A stretch of 64,000 nt of DNA from Strongylocentrotus droebachiensis (lineage: Eukaryota > Echinodermata > Echinoidea > Camarodonta > Strongylocentrotidae). The stretch is taken from NCBI GenBank assembly GCA_035222895.1, contig JAVYIG010005352.1, positions 62,001 to 126,000 on the forward strand, in the 5' to 3' direction. Positions 10,764 to 21,940 of this stretch are shown here, piece after piece (position 1 is the stretch's first letter; the number at the start of each line of letters is the position of its first letter). The notes below the pieces were generated by a model. The model was not told where the DNA came from, ran no database searches, and saw only the letters and a program-made list of their open reading frames with translations. The position numbers and the translations under genes were made by a program.

Positions 10764-12913
10764 GGGTGCGTTTAATCGACACTTTTTCACCCTAATCACG
10801 GTTTCTAAAGACGTTTAGTTTAAAACGCAATGCGTTCAAGCGATTTTTTCGTCGGTCGTAAAAATAAACGTGTTTGAAAACACAAACATGAAACGCTGAA
10901 AAAGATGCGTTTTGTATCATGATTCAAAAGAATCACGGTCGCTAAAATTCGATTGAACGGACGGAGTTCTCAATCATGATTGTATGACGAAGCCTCTTCC
11001 GGTTTGGGAAAAACCGCGCGCCCGCTTTGCATGCAATTTGCGTTCACTATACCATCGTGGCCTGTTCCGTTATGTTATTCCTTGTTTTTCCTTCTATCAT
11101 TTTCTCTTTCTGTCTTTCCTTATGTTACTCTTTGTTTCTTCCTTCTATACTTATGTTATTCTTTGTTTTTACCTTCTATCACCTTTTCTTATGTAATTCT
11201 TTGTTTTAAGCATTCTATCAATTTCTCTTTCTGTCTTTCCTTATGTTATTCTTTGTTTCTTCCTTCTATCATCTTCTCTTATGTTATTCTTTGTTTTTAT
11301 AATTCTATCACTTTCTCTTATGTTATTCTTTGTTTTAATCATTCTGTTACTCTCTCTTTCTATCTTTCCTTATGTTATTCTTTGATTCTTCCTTCTTTCA
11401 CCTTCTCTTATGTTATTCTTTGTTTTAATCATTCTATCACTTTCTCTTTCTGTTCTTCCTTATGTCATTCTTTGTTCCTTCCTTTTTTCACATTCTCTTT
11501 CTGTCTTTCCTTATGTTATTCTTTGTTTCTTCCTTCTATTTTTATGTTATTCTTTGTTTTTTCGTTCTATTACCTTCTCTTTTGTTATTCTTTGTTTCTT
11601 CCTTCTATTCTTATGTTATGCTTTGTTTTTTCCTTCTATCACCTTTTATGTAATTCTTTGTTTTAAGCATTCTATCACTCTCTCTTTCTGTCTTTCTGTC
11701 TTTCCTTATGTTATTCTTTGTTTCTTCCTTCTATACTTATGTTATTCTTTGTTTTTACCTTCTATCACCTTTTCTTATGTAATTCTTTGTTTTAAGCATT
11801 CTATCAATTTCTCTTTCTGTCTTTCCTTATGTTATTCTTTGTTTTTATAATTCTATCACTTTCTCTTATGTTAGTCTTTGTTTTAATCATTCTGTTACTC
11901 TCTCTTTCTATCTTTCCTTATGTTATTCTTTGATTCTTCCTTCTTTCACCTTCTCTTATGTTATTCTTTGTTTTAATGATTCTATCACTTTCTCTTTCTG
12001 TTCTTCCTTATGTCATTCTTTGTTCGTTCCTTTTTTCACATTCTCTTTCTGTCTTTCCTTATGTTATTCTTTGTTTCTTCCTTCTATCATCTTCTCTTAT
12101 GTTATTCTTTGTTTTTATAATTCTATCACTTTCTCTTATGTTATTCTTTGTTTTAATCATTCTGTTACTCTCTCTTTCTATCTTTCCTTATGTTATTCTT
12201 TGATTCTTCCTTCTTTCACCTTCTCTTATGTTATTCTTTGTTTTAATCATTCTATCACTTTCTCTTTCTGTTCTTCCTTATGTCATTCTTTGTTCCTTCC
12301 TTTTTTCACATTCTCTTTCTGTCTTTCCTTATGTTATTCTTTGTTTCTTCCTTCTATTTTTATGTTATTCTTTGTTTTTTCGTTCTATTACCTTCTCTTT
12401 TGTTATTCTTTGTTTCTTCCTTCTATTCTTATGTTATGCTTTGTTTTTTCCTTCTATCACCTTTTATGTAATTCTTTGTTTTAAGCATTCTATCACTCTC
12501 TCTTTCTGTCTTTCTGTCTTTCCTTATGTTTTGCTTCGATTCTTCCTTCTTTCACCTTCTCTTATGTTATTCTTTGTTTTAATCATTCTATCGACTTTAT
12601 CTTTCTGTCTTTCCTTATGTTATTCTTTGTTTCTTCCTTCTATCACCTTCTCATTCTTTGTCTTATTATTGCGATCTATGCTCAAAACAGCAGTCGACAG
12701 TCGGCCGTAAACAATTCCAGAAAGCGCGCGCCGAAGTTCCTGGGCCATACTGCGCAGTGTGATGCGCAGTGGTTTGGCTCGCAATGAGCTAGAATCAGCG
12801 TTGATGAAAAATCGCTTGAACGCAAACCGCAGTGACCTTGCTTTTTGTAACGGCGTTTTGAATTGTGATTCATGTTTGTGATTCTAGCTTCGAAAATTCG
12901 ATTGAACGCACCC
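10764..12913. mobile_element. PIF/Harbinger-like non-autonomous element containing a minisatellite
   Basis: The left end reads GGGTGCGTTTAATCGA and the right end is the reverse complement of GGGTGCGTTCAATCGA, one mismatch in 16. Both ends are flanked by TAA (10761-10763 and 12914-12916), matching the 3 bp TWA target duplication known for PIF/Harbinger elements. Similarity between the ends continues inward: GCGTTCAAGCGATTTTT occurs near the left end (about 10832) and, inverted, at a similar depth from the right end (about 12810). An extra internal copy of the terminal motif (ATTCGATTGAACG) lies at about 10947-10959. There is no transposase, so the element would rely on one supplied elsewhere. 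Most of the 2150 bp is the pyrimidine-rich array listed separately. The superfamily call rests only on ends and duplication. Confidence 0.72.
11069..12667. repeat. pyrimidine-rich minisatellite with higher-order duplication
   Basis: The array is built from units of about 40-52 bp around the phrase TTATGTTATTCTTTGTTT, followed by either a CTTCCTTCTATC-type or a TAATCATTCTATC-type tail and a CTCTTTCTGTCTTTCC linker. Larger blocks are also duplicated: about 11225-11714 is near-identical to about 12043-12532 (offset 818 bp), and other segments recur at offsets of about 548 and 586 bp. Long frames rich in Phe, Leu, Ser and Cys across it are artefacts of a repeat nearly free of stop codons. The whole array lies inside the Harbinger-like element. 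Confidence 0.9.
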
Positions 12914-12916
12914 TAA

Positions 12917-15900
12917 ATGCAATATTTTCTATAGCGTATGTAAGAAGATGTTGCATAGTGTGTCACAGTACATATGCGTCACGGTTACATTTAAATGACT
13001 AAGGAATTATTGAAAACTAATTAAAATACGAATGCTCGAACGTAAAAAGAATGAAATGAAATGGACGTATGAAATTTGTCTATAAGGCTGGCAATTTTTT
13101 TCGAATAATTTTCAAACAATTTATAGCGCAAACATGGCACATGGAACGATACCGAAAAGTCACGTTTTGTCTTGAAATTAAGATATATTCTGTAATCATA
13201 AAAATCATTCCGTATAAGACCTTTCCGTCACAGTGACTGATTTCTCTTGACATGATAATTACATTTTTCACCCCCAAATAAGAGGTCGGACGTCCTTCAT
13301 TTCCTTGCTGTTAATTGAAACAGGAACCAATTGAAAGCTATCATGTCACATTTGATATCCATAAATGAAATACAAATGAGAATCCCAAGCTTATCGTATG
13401 CAATATCTTTATCCCTTCAGTTTTTTATGACTGCATCATAATAGATCTGAAAAGGTGAGGGTCGTTCATTAGGACATTTTGTATAACTTAATATTTTGAT
13501 TAGAAGTATTTCCGTAGGCGATTTTCTTTCTCCATTTCTTTCTCTGTATCCTCTTAATTGCAGTCTCACATTCTCTCTGTCTATCTCTCTCTCTCTCTCT
13601 CTCTCTCCCTCTCTCATTTCCCTCCGTCTACCTTTCTACATGTATCTCGCCTCAACGTTTCTGTCTCTGCATCTGCCTGAACTCTCGTGCGTTCTGTTTC
13701 TCGTCCTTGTTTCTACATCGCTTTCTACACATCCCTCTTCCTTTTTATTCGCTCTCTCTCTCTTTCTCTCTCTCTCTCTCCCTCCCTCTCTCTCTCCCCT
13801 TGTCCGAGTATTTCTCCTCGTATCTTTCCTTCGTCATTTGTTCTAACCCTTACAAGTCTGCAAATTATTCCTTCTCATTCCTCTACCATCCTTTATCACG
13901 CAACATAAAGTGTTGTAACGTACGTGCTTTGCAAGCTTGATTGATGCTCAATGAAGTTCAAGTCATCATTCATTCACATTTCTTTATAAAGCACTTAAAA
14001 TCTAAACTAATCAACCCTAAACTAGTTTCATACCCGCTCAAAAACGATTCTACGGTGTCGTTGATTAATGAAAACGCAACAATGCTCACGCAGAGGGGTG
14101 ACTGGAAGGGCCGACCGTCACCTATTTTTGTACACCCCAATAGCAACCTGACGACCCCTTCAGGAACCAACTAAACCCTGGGACGATATTAACATTCCTC
14201 TGTGATTGTGTTATTGTCCGTGGTGCCGTTATAGCCATTTAGAATGATATTTATATTGTTACTGGCGACATTTCTTATTGGATATATCAAAGCTGCGGTA
14301 TTATAACGAAATCGCGGATCACTCGAACAGCAACAGTAACAAATATCGTTGAATCAACGCGTCACCTCAAATAACTCTACAGTGCCATGACGGACCGCAG
14401 GGGTGAAAGAGAACCAGCAAAGTGCAAGAATTATGTCAGAAATCTGAACGGGGGACAGAAATGTTCGTTCGGAGGCAGAAACTGCGATATGAAATGACAG
14501 ATCCGGAAAAAAGAGAATGTCATTGTTTCGCAATACATTGACTGCTCTATCAAATTTCAATTTAAGAAATTGGCGTACAGCACGCGAAAGCATGCTTCGG
14601 AGAAAATTGGGGAAAAATATGCCAAGAGTTACGAGTTGATGACCGCCACTTGAACGAGTTGAGCGTAAGTCTACCCCCTATAGTGCAAAAGGGGCAAATT
14701 GATTTAAAAAGTATTTCAGCTTTTCAATTTTCAAACGTAATTCAGATATTTCATGACAAGGAAACAAAATGTGTAATATAACATATTTGAAACATAAGAT
14801 ATATCATTTCAACTGTGGCTGCAAAATGTCAATTCTAAGTAAAATAAAGTTTGAAAGGTCTGTATAGATGAATTTAATCAATATTCGTATCAATGTTGCG
14901 CTTGATAACAAGAAAAGGTTAACATGCCTATTCGTTATATTTTAACTGAAATTTCATTTTTTATTCAATCACGTCTGTACTTGTAAGAACATGAATAACA
15001 GCATCAATACAAGAATGGTATATGTATGTTTGAAATGTACTCTTTGAAATAAATCCATGGAATGGAACATATTTGGTTATTTCAAATTCTGATGAGTTAT
15101 ATGAATCCACTCGGAAAAATGGTTGAAATCTTCAAGACAATTTCAAACTTATACTACATGAAACAATGTTTAAAATAAGACATATTAGAAAGTTTAAAAG
15201 CTTGATGATTATGTAATTGAATTTTTTCTGGGACTGTACACGGGGGGGGGGGGTGGGAGTGGGCTTATGCCGTCTCCAGTCTGCTATGATGGATACGCCC
15301 CTGTCTGTGAGTTCTCAAATAACGGATCTTGAAAAGTTCAGATGGACCCATTTCATCGCTTAAATTCAAGACATGGCGACAGTCAAACACACAAAAACGC
15401 AAAGTCAGGGCATGGAGATAAGATGGTCAGGGTTTGCCTCAAACTTAAACCAGTTATAAGGGCGGGTCTCGAGTATTCATTCCCCCTTCTCCAAAATATT
15501 TAATCCGAGAAAAGCACGTTGCTCTCTAGATTAGGAAGTCGGGATGGATAATTCAAATTGGCACTTTTGTAGGAATGATGGGAAATGTACGTGGAAGCGT
15601 ACACTTCCGCCCCAGAGGGGGCCTGCCAGAATCCCGATTAGGCCTAATTTCGTGAAATGCAGAAATTAATATCTAACATCCACCGTAGAATGAATGAATT
15701 TGACTACACTTATTTCTTGGCATTGATATTTTTACGATTTCTAATTTGTAAATGAAAATGTGTCGGTTTTTGTTAATATCGTAAGGCTCGTTGAAATTCT
15801 TTGTTACACAATGCTGAATTGACCGACTTTATTTGTCTGTGCTGCTGTTTGGTAATTGTGACGTCAGAAACAGTGCTTTGTGAATGTGAACACTACAAAG

Positions 15901-17440
15901 TAATGTGTAAACACAATCATTTATGGACAACATTATACAATTCTTGGACATGCGTCCTGTTGCCTACTTCCACAGACAACCAAAGTAAAACAAAATGTAT
16001 TCCGTAATTAGTCTACGCGCTGTCAGATCCAAAAGGGCGTTGTAAGTCGTATAAAAATAGTTTAATTCAATCCTGCGTTGGGTAATGAAACCAGACTTTA
16101 GAAAGAAAGTATCTAAATTATCAAAGTCGTGAGTGATTACTTATGTACGAATGTTTTATTACGGATTTGCTGGAATCTAGAAATGAAATCGAGGAGAACT
16201 TGATTATAACCACAGAACCTGTACATACCTACACAGATATATGGGCAAAGAGACGATGGTAAAATGTATCGTCAGCAGATTTCCAGCACACGTTCCCTCT
16301 AATTCATTCGGTACATAATAATCTAAACGATTAACAAAAAATCCTATTCAAAGATTGCATGAAGCTATAAAATTAAACTTCCGTGTATAGGCCTAGTGTG
16401 AGAATTTTCTTTTCACCATGATCTGAACCCCGGACAACCTGAAGTGCCTGGGAACCGTTTAGAAGTGTTCAGAGACCACTAAAAGAGCCTTGGACCACCC
16501 GTTGAAGGTTCCGCATTTCACGGGGTTTTATCAATGACCCTCATCGTTCACGGGTTCGACGTCCTTATGGAATACCTCACGAAGTCAGGCGCGAAACACT
16601 TGGGAAGATCTCATGCCGATTAAACAAAGAAATTCAGGATTGTCGATTGCAGTTTGGAAAATAAAACTATGGGACCGAGGACAAACCTGTACATCAAAGA
16701 CGACCGCCCCGAGTAGAATGTCCTTTAAAAGACCTGTGAAATTAAACCGTTTCGGTTGACTTGGTCGTATTTTGACAAGTACAAAATGTCGGCATGGGTC
16801 TGGCCATGGACGCTGTTAACTAAATCCAAATTCAAAGACGATGAAGTTACTTTTAACAGATCGCCAAATCGTTTGATTTACAACAACACAAGAAGCCGGT
16901 GTCTTGAATAAAAGGCATTTGACACTTAAAGGCAAATGGTTGCTTTTGGGGTAACCGTGAATAGAGACCATGTTTTCTATCAAATGATTATGGTCTACTG
17001 AATTTGAACAACGTTTCGAACTAGGACCAACTGAGAGTCTCCGAAGACGAGCTGTTAAAAACATGCTCATGACCTTAAAGACATGAAAGAACTCCACCTT
17101 TAAACAAAAAGGACCTGCTGGCTCCAGAGGAACAACAAGAAGGACATTATCTATTCTTTAACTGTGCTAAAGCCAGTCCAACTAAAGACTCGTAAACGGT
17201 GACATGCTGGGAGCTCAATTTCCCATTCTAAAAGGTGTAATGTAAAGCGGAAATAATTCATAATGCCCTCATTGTCGATTGTCAGCCGTCAAATCGTACG
17301 TTGCCGTTTTCATTCAATCGGAAATGTCTCCATAACGGCAAGATATGTTTAAATCTATTTTTACATTCATTCGGTCGTGTCTGCATGCTCCATTTATTAC
17401 TTAATTTTTGTCATAATGTTGAGCACTGTTGAAAGCGACA
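12917..17440. other. mostly unique stretch with CT tracts
   Basis: CT-rich microsatellites occur at about 13571-13615 and 13745-13800, and a G homopolymer at about 15242-15253. The rest is unique and AT-rich. Frames of 60-95 codons, including minus 16816-17097, match nothing I know. TAGGCCTA palindromes lie at 15639 and 16388. Confidence 0.5.
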
Positions 17441-17443
17441 TTA

Positions 17444-17556
17444 GGGACTTTTAGATTTGCGTGGACTGCTACGTGTGACGTCCATTCACGGCAGTGCATT
17501 AAAAGGACGTCGATCGTAGCGTAGACCTATTGTCTTCGTGCGAATCTAAAAGTCCC
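17444..17556. mobile_element. 113 bp hairpin MITE
   Basis: The ends are GGGACTTTTAGATT and its exact reverse complement. Both are flanked by TA, so the target duplication is TA or the TA belongs to the repeat. Nested inside are further inverted arms, GCTACG with CGTAGC and GACGTCC with GGACGTC, so almost the whole element can fold into one long hairpin. There is no coding capacity. TA flanks would suit a Tc1/mariner-type element, but the terminal sequence is not a standard mariner end, so the superfamily is uncertain. Confidence 0.75.
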
Positions 17557-18447
17557 TATTGAATCATCTAGCACACTTGGATTTTGATGGTCACAGTAAC
17601 TATTGAGTAGATCGACATACTGTACATTACATTCATCACATATCAATGCATGTGTATCCTTCTTGAGGTACATCCTTGGTTTTAATTAGTGCCATCATAT
17701 TATAATCGCAACAAATATAATACAATGGCACTATAATAACCAACGATTTAATGCACTATAGGGATACCATATTTCAAGTCATTCCGAAGAGATATCACAA
17801 CCACAGCGAGCTCGATGTGATATCTCCTTTAATAGTCATACAAATCATATTAAACCCAAATGCTAAATTTGTGAAGATATGGTTTGAAAAGAAACTGCAA
17901 ACTTTAATTTATATAGTTATATATAGGCCTATTTATATAGAAACAGCTCAGCCTTTCAGCAATATCCCAAGCCATTATATTTTCCCTTGCCTATGGGCAA
18001 TCTTGAAGAAAACTATGATTTGATTTCGATTTGTTTAGTGCAAGAAAAATCTGAGCTTCGAAAATGAATTTGCCCCCACGAAGACTATCCACCTGCGGCA
18101 GGGAATCTGGATTTCATGTGAATTACATGTTTTGCAAAGCAAGTTAACTGAACTTTATTTATTTTCAGAAAAATAATGTGCCTTAAAAATGAAATAAGAC
18201 GAAAAACACAATTGATTTTCACTTTATTTTTCTTCCTTTTTGCTTTGTCACTTTGAGAATATGATACATAATAGGAAGTAGTTGTGTTTTAATAAACAGG
18301 CTCAGTTTGAGCTTATCTGGGGGCAAGAATGATCGATTTCTTTTCCCGCAATTTCCGGCATAATTCTCAGGGTAAAATCTGTCACCTGTCTTCTTAGAAA
18401 AGAAATATAGAAAGCATATCAAACTTGATGTCAAACAAATATGATAC
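17557..18447. other. unique AT-rich stretch
   Basis: No recognised feature apart from a TAGGCCTA palindrome at 17924-17931 within TA-rich sequence. Confidence 0.5.
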
Positions 18448-18523
18448 ATCCATCTGTCTATCTGTCTGTATATCTATCTATCTATCTATTTACATATCCA
18501 TCCATCCATCTAACCATCTATCT
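18448..18523. repeat. (TCTA)n/(TCCA)n tetranucleotide repeat
   Basis: Imperfect TCTG, TCTA and CATC/TCCA tetranucleotides abut the left side of the next transposon-like element. Confidence 0.85.
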
Positions 18524-18541
18524 GCATGTGCAGAATCTAAT

Positions 18542-18850
18542 AGGCCTGTTTTCATCAGCTTGAGATTGCCAAATAGCCCGATATTTCTGATTTGGGAAAT
18601 AATCCCGAAGTTACAAATCACGTCTTCATCAGCTCGAGACTTGACCTCGAAACTTGAAACTCGAGCTTGTGAAATTAGCTCGAGATATTTTGCAAACTAG
18701 CCCGACATATCTTGGGATGATTATCTCGACCAAATAGCCCGCTAATTGCAACTTCGGGCTGATGGAAACGCACATTATCTGGATAATTTGCGATCGGGAT
18801 AGTTCAAATAGCGCGATATTTGGCAATCTCGAGCTGATGAAAACAGGCCT
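18542..18850. mobile_element. 309 bp TIR element (MITE)
   Basis: The left end AGGCCTGTTTTCATCAGCT is repeated inverted at the right end with one mismatch, and the match continues for about 45 bp through GAGATTGCCAAATA. The interior has several more copies of AGCTCGAGA and TAGCCCGA in both orientations, giving a strongly fold-back structure. No clean target duplication was seen, so the superfamily is open. A short related piece (CCCAAATAGCCCGACA) occurs at about 38193, suggesting a dispersed family. Confidence 0.75.
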
Positions 18851-20944
18851 TGTGAATGATTTAATTCAACAGCATCGTGCCCATTTCACATAGCATCACC
18901 CGATGCGGTGACGCGTCATTAAGAAGAAACCCCTTCCTAAAGTACAGGTCCAAATCAAGAAATATGACAAACTTGCAGTTGTGAAAAAGCATCTCACTCA
19001 CGTCGCTTGCAGACACGAGTCATCATGTCAAAAACTTGTGTTCAGTATAAACGCCTGATTCATAAAAAGCTGCATGCAATTTTAATTTTATAACAGAGAT
19101 GGGCGGGAAGTTTGGTCATGTCGATGTTAACATTTGCGTAGCAGGGGGGGGGGATAACATGGAGGATGGGGGCAACTGACTTTGAATAGGTTGATGAAAA
19201 TTGAGGGAGTGGGAGTTATATTATCTTTCTGGGGCAGGAGTTGCCCCTATTAAAACCAGGTAGGGAAAAAAATAAAAAGAGAGGAATTGAGGCACAGTTC
19301 ATTCAATACTGTAAAGCAATTATTAATTTCATATATTTCGTATCGGGGCTATTAAAAGTGGAGAACAAAATCGAACATCCATTTAGCATGTTTACGTATA
19401 TGGGGTTTATGGGTTATTTCAAAATCGACGTTTGGAAATTGAAGACGTACAAATAGTACAAAAATTGCCTCTAAATCGGTGCAAGATTGTCTGATCAACA
19501 GGTGCTCTGTAATTCAATAAGGTTATGTTGCATAAATTCATGAGTGGCGTGGGGATGTCTCATGCGAAGGGTAATGTCTATGGAATTTGACTTGAAGGTA
19601 TATTGATTCACCGAGCTGTTCGTGATGCGTTCAAATGTCCTTCCCGTATCAAAAAGTATTTTTGAAGTACAACATACAAAGGCAAATTCATTCGGCTTTA
19701 GGCTATCGGCGTCTGTTCTTTAAACATGAACAGATTAACGTTGAAATTACTTCAATTGTTATTTCTTATCGATATGAGTGCTAAGAAATTAAATTTAATT
19801 TAATTCACATATTCATATAAACATCCAGAAAAACTACGACCTTAAGTCCTATCAGAGGGATTGAGTGATCGAAGACAGGTGGCCTGTATACGAAGACTGG
19901 ACCCCTGTCATGCCTGACTTGGTGTCGAACTCTGGGTGTCCCTATTCTGAAACTACAACTTTCCCCAAAGCCATCTGTAATTACGCTTTGTACATTTCTG
20001 TCCATCGATAATTTTAAAGTGAAATGTGGAAAAGTCATCAGGAATTGAGAATAAAACAAAGATATAGGTATACAGAAAAAGATAAGAACCATTACAAAAT
20101 ATAGAGCAAAATTACATGAGAAAAAGAAATTATCAGAAAGTAAAACAAATTAAAAAGAAAAGTAAAGGGAAGAACGTGAGAAGACAAAATTGAAATATAA
20201 GGGGGCGGATACATTAGAATATAAAAGCGGACATGAAAAAGCACACACAAATACAAGGAGATGTGAAAGAAGATCTATAGATATCACAAGTTTTTGAGTT
20301 GTAGGAGTCACCTGTTGTCTTCAGAGTTATTACCAGTGATGACAAAGAAAGCTAGAAATAGAAACATCGGCTAGCAGACCGGAAAATAACAGTTCTGCAG
20401 CTCGCAACAAAGACACGAAGATCTCTCCAACAATTGCGATGCTCAATCAGACAGATCACCGCAAATGACTTTAATCTTAGGTTTTGTTGGTCAGAAATGT
20501 CTACTTGTCTTTCTTCTCACCCGCTCGTGGTCCTTGTTTACCTCTCTCTCTCTCTCTGTTTCTCGTAAGGTCATGGTTAAATTCTTTTTTTTTAATTTTG
20601 TGGGACTTTTAAAGGACTTTTAATTTTTTTTTTTACAGGGAGGGTAATAACTTTGCTACGAAAGAAGTGCAAAGTGTTGAAATCTTGAAAACTATTTATC
20701 ATCAATTTTTTTGCAAATGGTTTATATGGGGAAAGTATCTGGGGAGGAGGGGGGGGGGGCTAAATAAATTCAATTCTAAGGTCAATTTTACCTCTGGTAT
20801 CCCAAAACCCTCCACAACACGTTATGCCCAAGCAAGAAAATGTCTCCTGACACCCCTATTTACTTAATTTTTGTAATGACGTCGTGGTCATGTGAAAACC
20901 AAAACCAAACCAGACGAATTCCAGTCGTTGAAATGAGTGACCCC
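18851..20944. other. unique stretch with a G-run
   Basis: A G homopolymer lies at about 19143-19152, an A-rich segment at 20085-20270, a short CT run at about 20541-20560 and a G-run at about 20748-20759. No gene recognised. Confidence 0.5.
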
Positions 20945-20948
20945 TTAA

Positions 20949-21140
20949 AGGCCCACTGCACTACTTGTAGCTACTTGCGCCCTCTATATAACAAACAATG
21001 CCTAATCGGTGACCAATGGTCCCCCATGATCCTCTTTTTCTTATGTTAACTGAGAGCAGAGTTGATGAGATAACCACTTGTCCAGTGACCTTGCAGGGCA
21101 GTCTAATCCCTCCTGCAAACTATGGCAGATAAGCTTAAAT
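20949..21140 (+). mobile_element. dispersed repeat, TTAA-bordered end (copy 1)
   Basis: Starting just after TTAA (20945-20948), the sequence AGGCCCACTGCACTACTTG opens a block of about 190 bp. It is clearly similar to the reverse complement of 31598-31790, sharing CTACTTGTAGCTACTTG, ATCGGTGACCA and TCTAATCCCTCCT among others. Both copies begin with TTAA followed by AG, like the other TTAA-flanked elements here. The opposite terminus was not found, so this is probably a truncated or decayed non-autonomous DNA transposon. Confidence 0.7.
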
Positions 21141-21689
21141 CATTTAATTTCGATTCTAACAATTTCAAGTCGAACAGCTCACCTTTCCCAATGCACAAAC
21201 ACGAACCTTACAAAAGAAAACGTATTAACGTAAGTTCAAATATTATAGTGATCTTTGAAATCCAAAACAACTTTTGATGACGTCACACAAGTATCAAACG
21301 CAGACGAATTTCTAGCTATTGAATGCGAGATGACCTTAAATTGTCAATTTCTATTCTAATAGATAGACAGTGGTTCGAACACGTGACGGAAGAGGTTGCG
21401 TCCTTTGGAGGGGAGGGGGGGGGGGGTTACGTTCTTCGAAGGGGGTTAAGTCCTTTCTGCCCCCGCCCTTCGTGCCGCCCGTAAGGCCGTTCTATATTTA
21501 AATTCTGTAGAGTCATCCGCCCGAAGTCGTTTTCGCGGTCTGAACCTTAGTCAACTTTGGCACCCGATTAATTATGTTGGAGTCGTAATGAGCATGTGGC
21601 ATCGGCAGTAAATGACTGAAAACATGACGCTGCTAATTCAACTCGGTCCATCCGTAACATGTCTACATTTTCTCTCAATTCTATCGCAG
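21141..21689. other. unique stretch with a G-run
   Basis: A G-rich tract lies at about 21402-21426. Nothing else is recognised. Confidence 0.5.
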
Positions 21690-21940
21690 TTGTGGGGCAT
21701 GCCTCCCCCCTCCCCCTCCGATCGAACGGCGAGAAAAAAGGGTAATAACAGATAGTAACAGATAGAGAAAAGGAGAAATGAACCTGAAAAGAAGATTATA
21801 AGATCATTCACACACCCTCGATCTCCCGATGTGTGGCCTGGTTAGATTGCATTGCACCCACCACTAGACCGGTGCCCTCCCCCCCCCCCCCCCCCCTCCT
21901 TCCCTCATTGGCTCAGCCGTCGCCACGACACTGATGCCGA
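21690..21940. mobile_element. hAT-like MITE remnant
   Basis: The internal landmarks match the intact element at 25485-25749: GTGGGGCATGCC followed by C-rich sequence, a GAGAAAAAAGGG-type centre, and a right part with ACTAGACCGGTGCCC plus a long C homopolymer (about 21878-21897). The terminal CAGTGGC motifs are not intact. This is likely a decayed relative. Confidence 0.4.

Noticed and set aside
10980..12710. Long plus-strand frames of up to 228 codons, rich in Phe, Leu, Ser, Cys and Tyr, resembling membrane proteins
   Set aside because: They are translations of the TTATGTTATTCTTTG minisatellite, which contains few stop codons; the same peptides recur at the repeat offsets.
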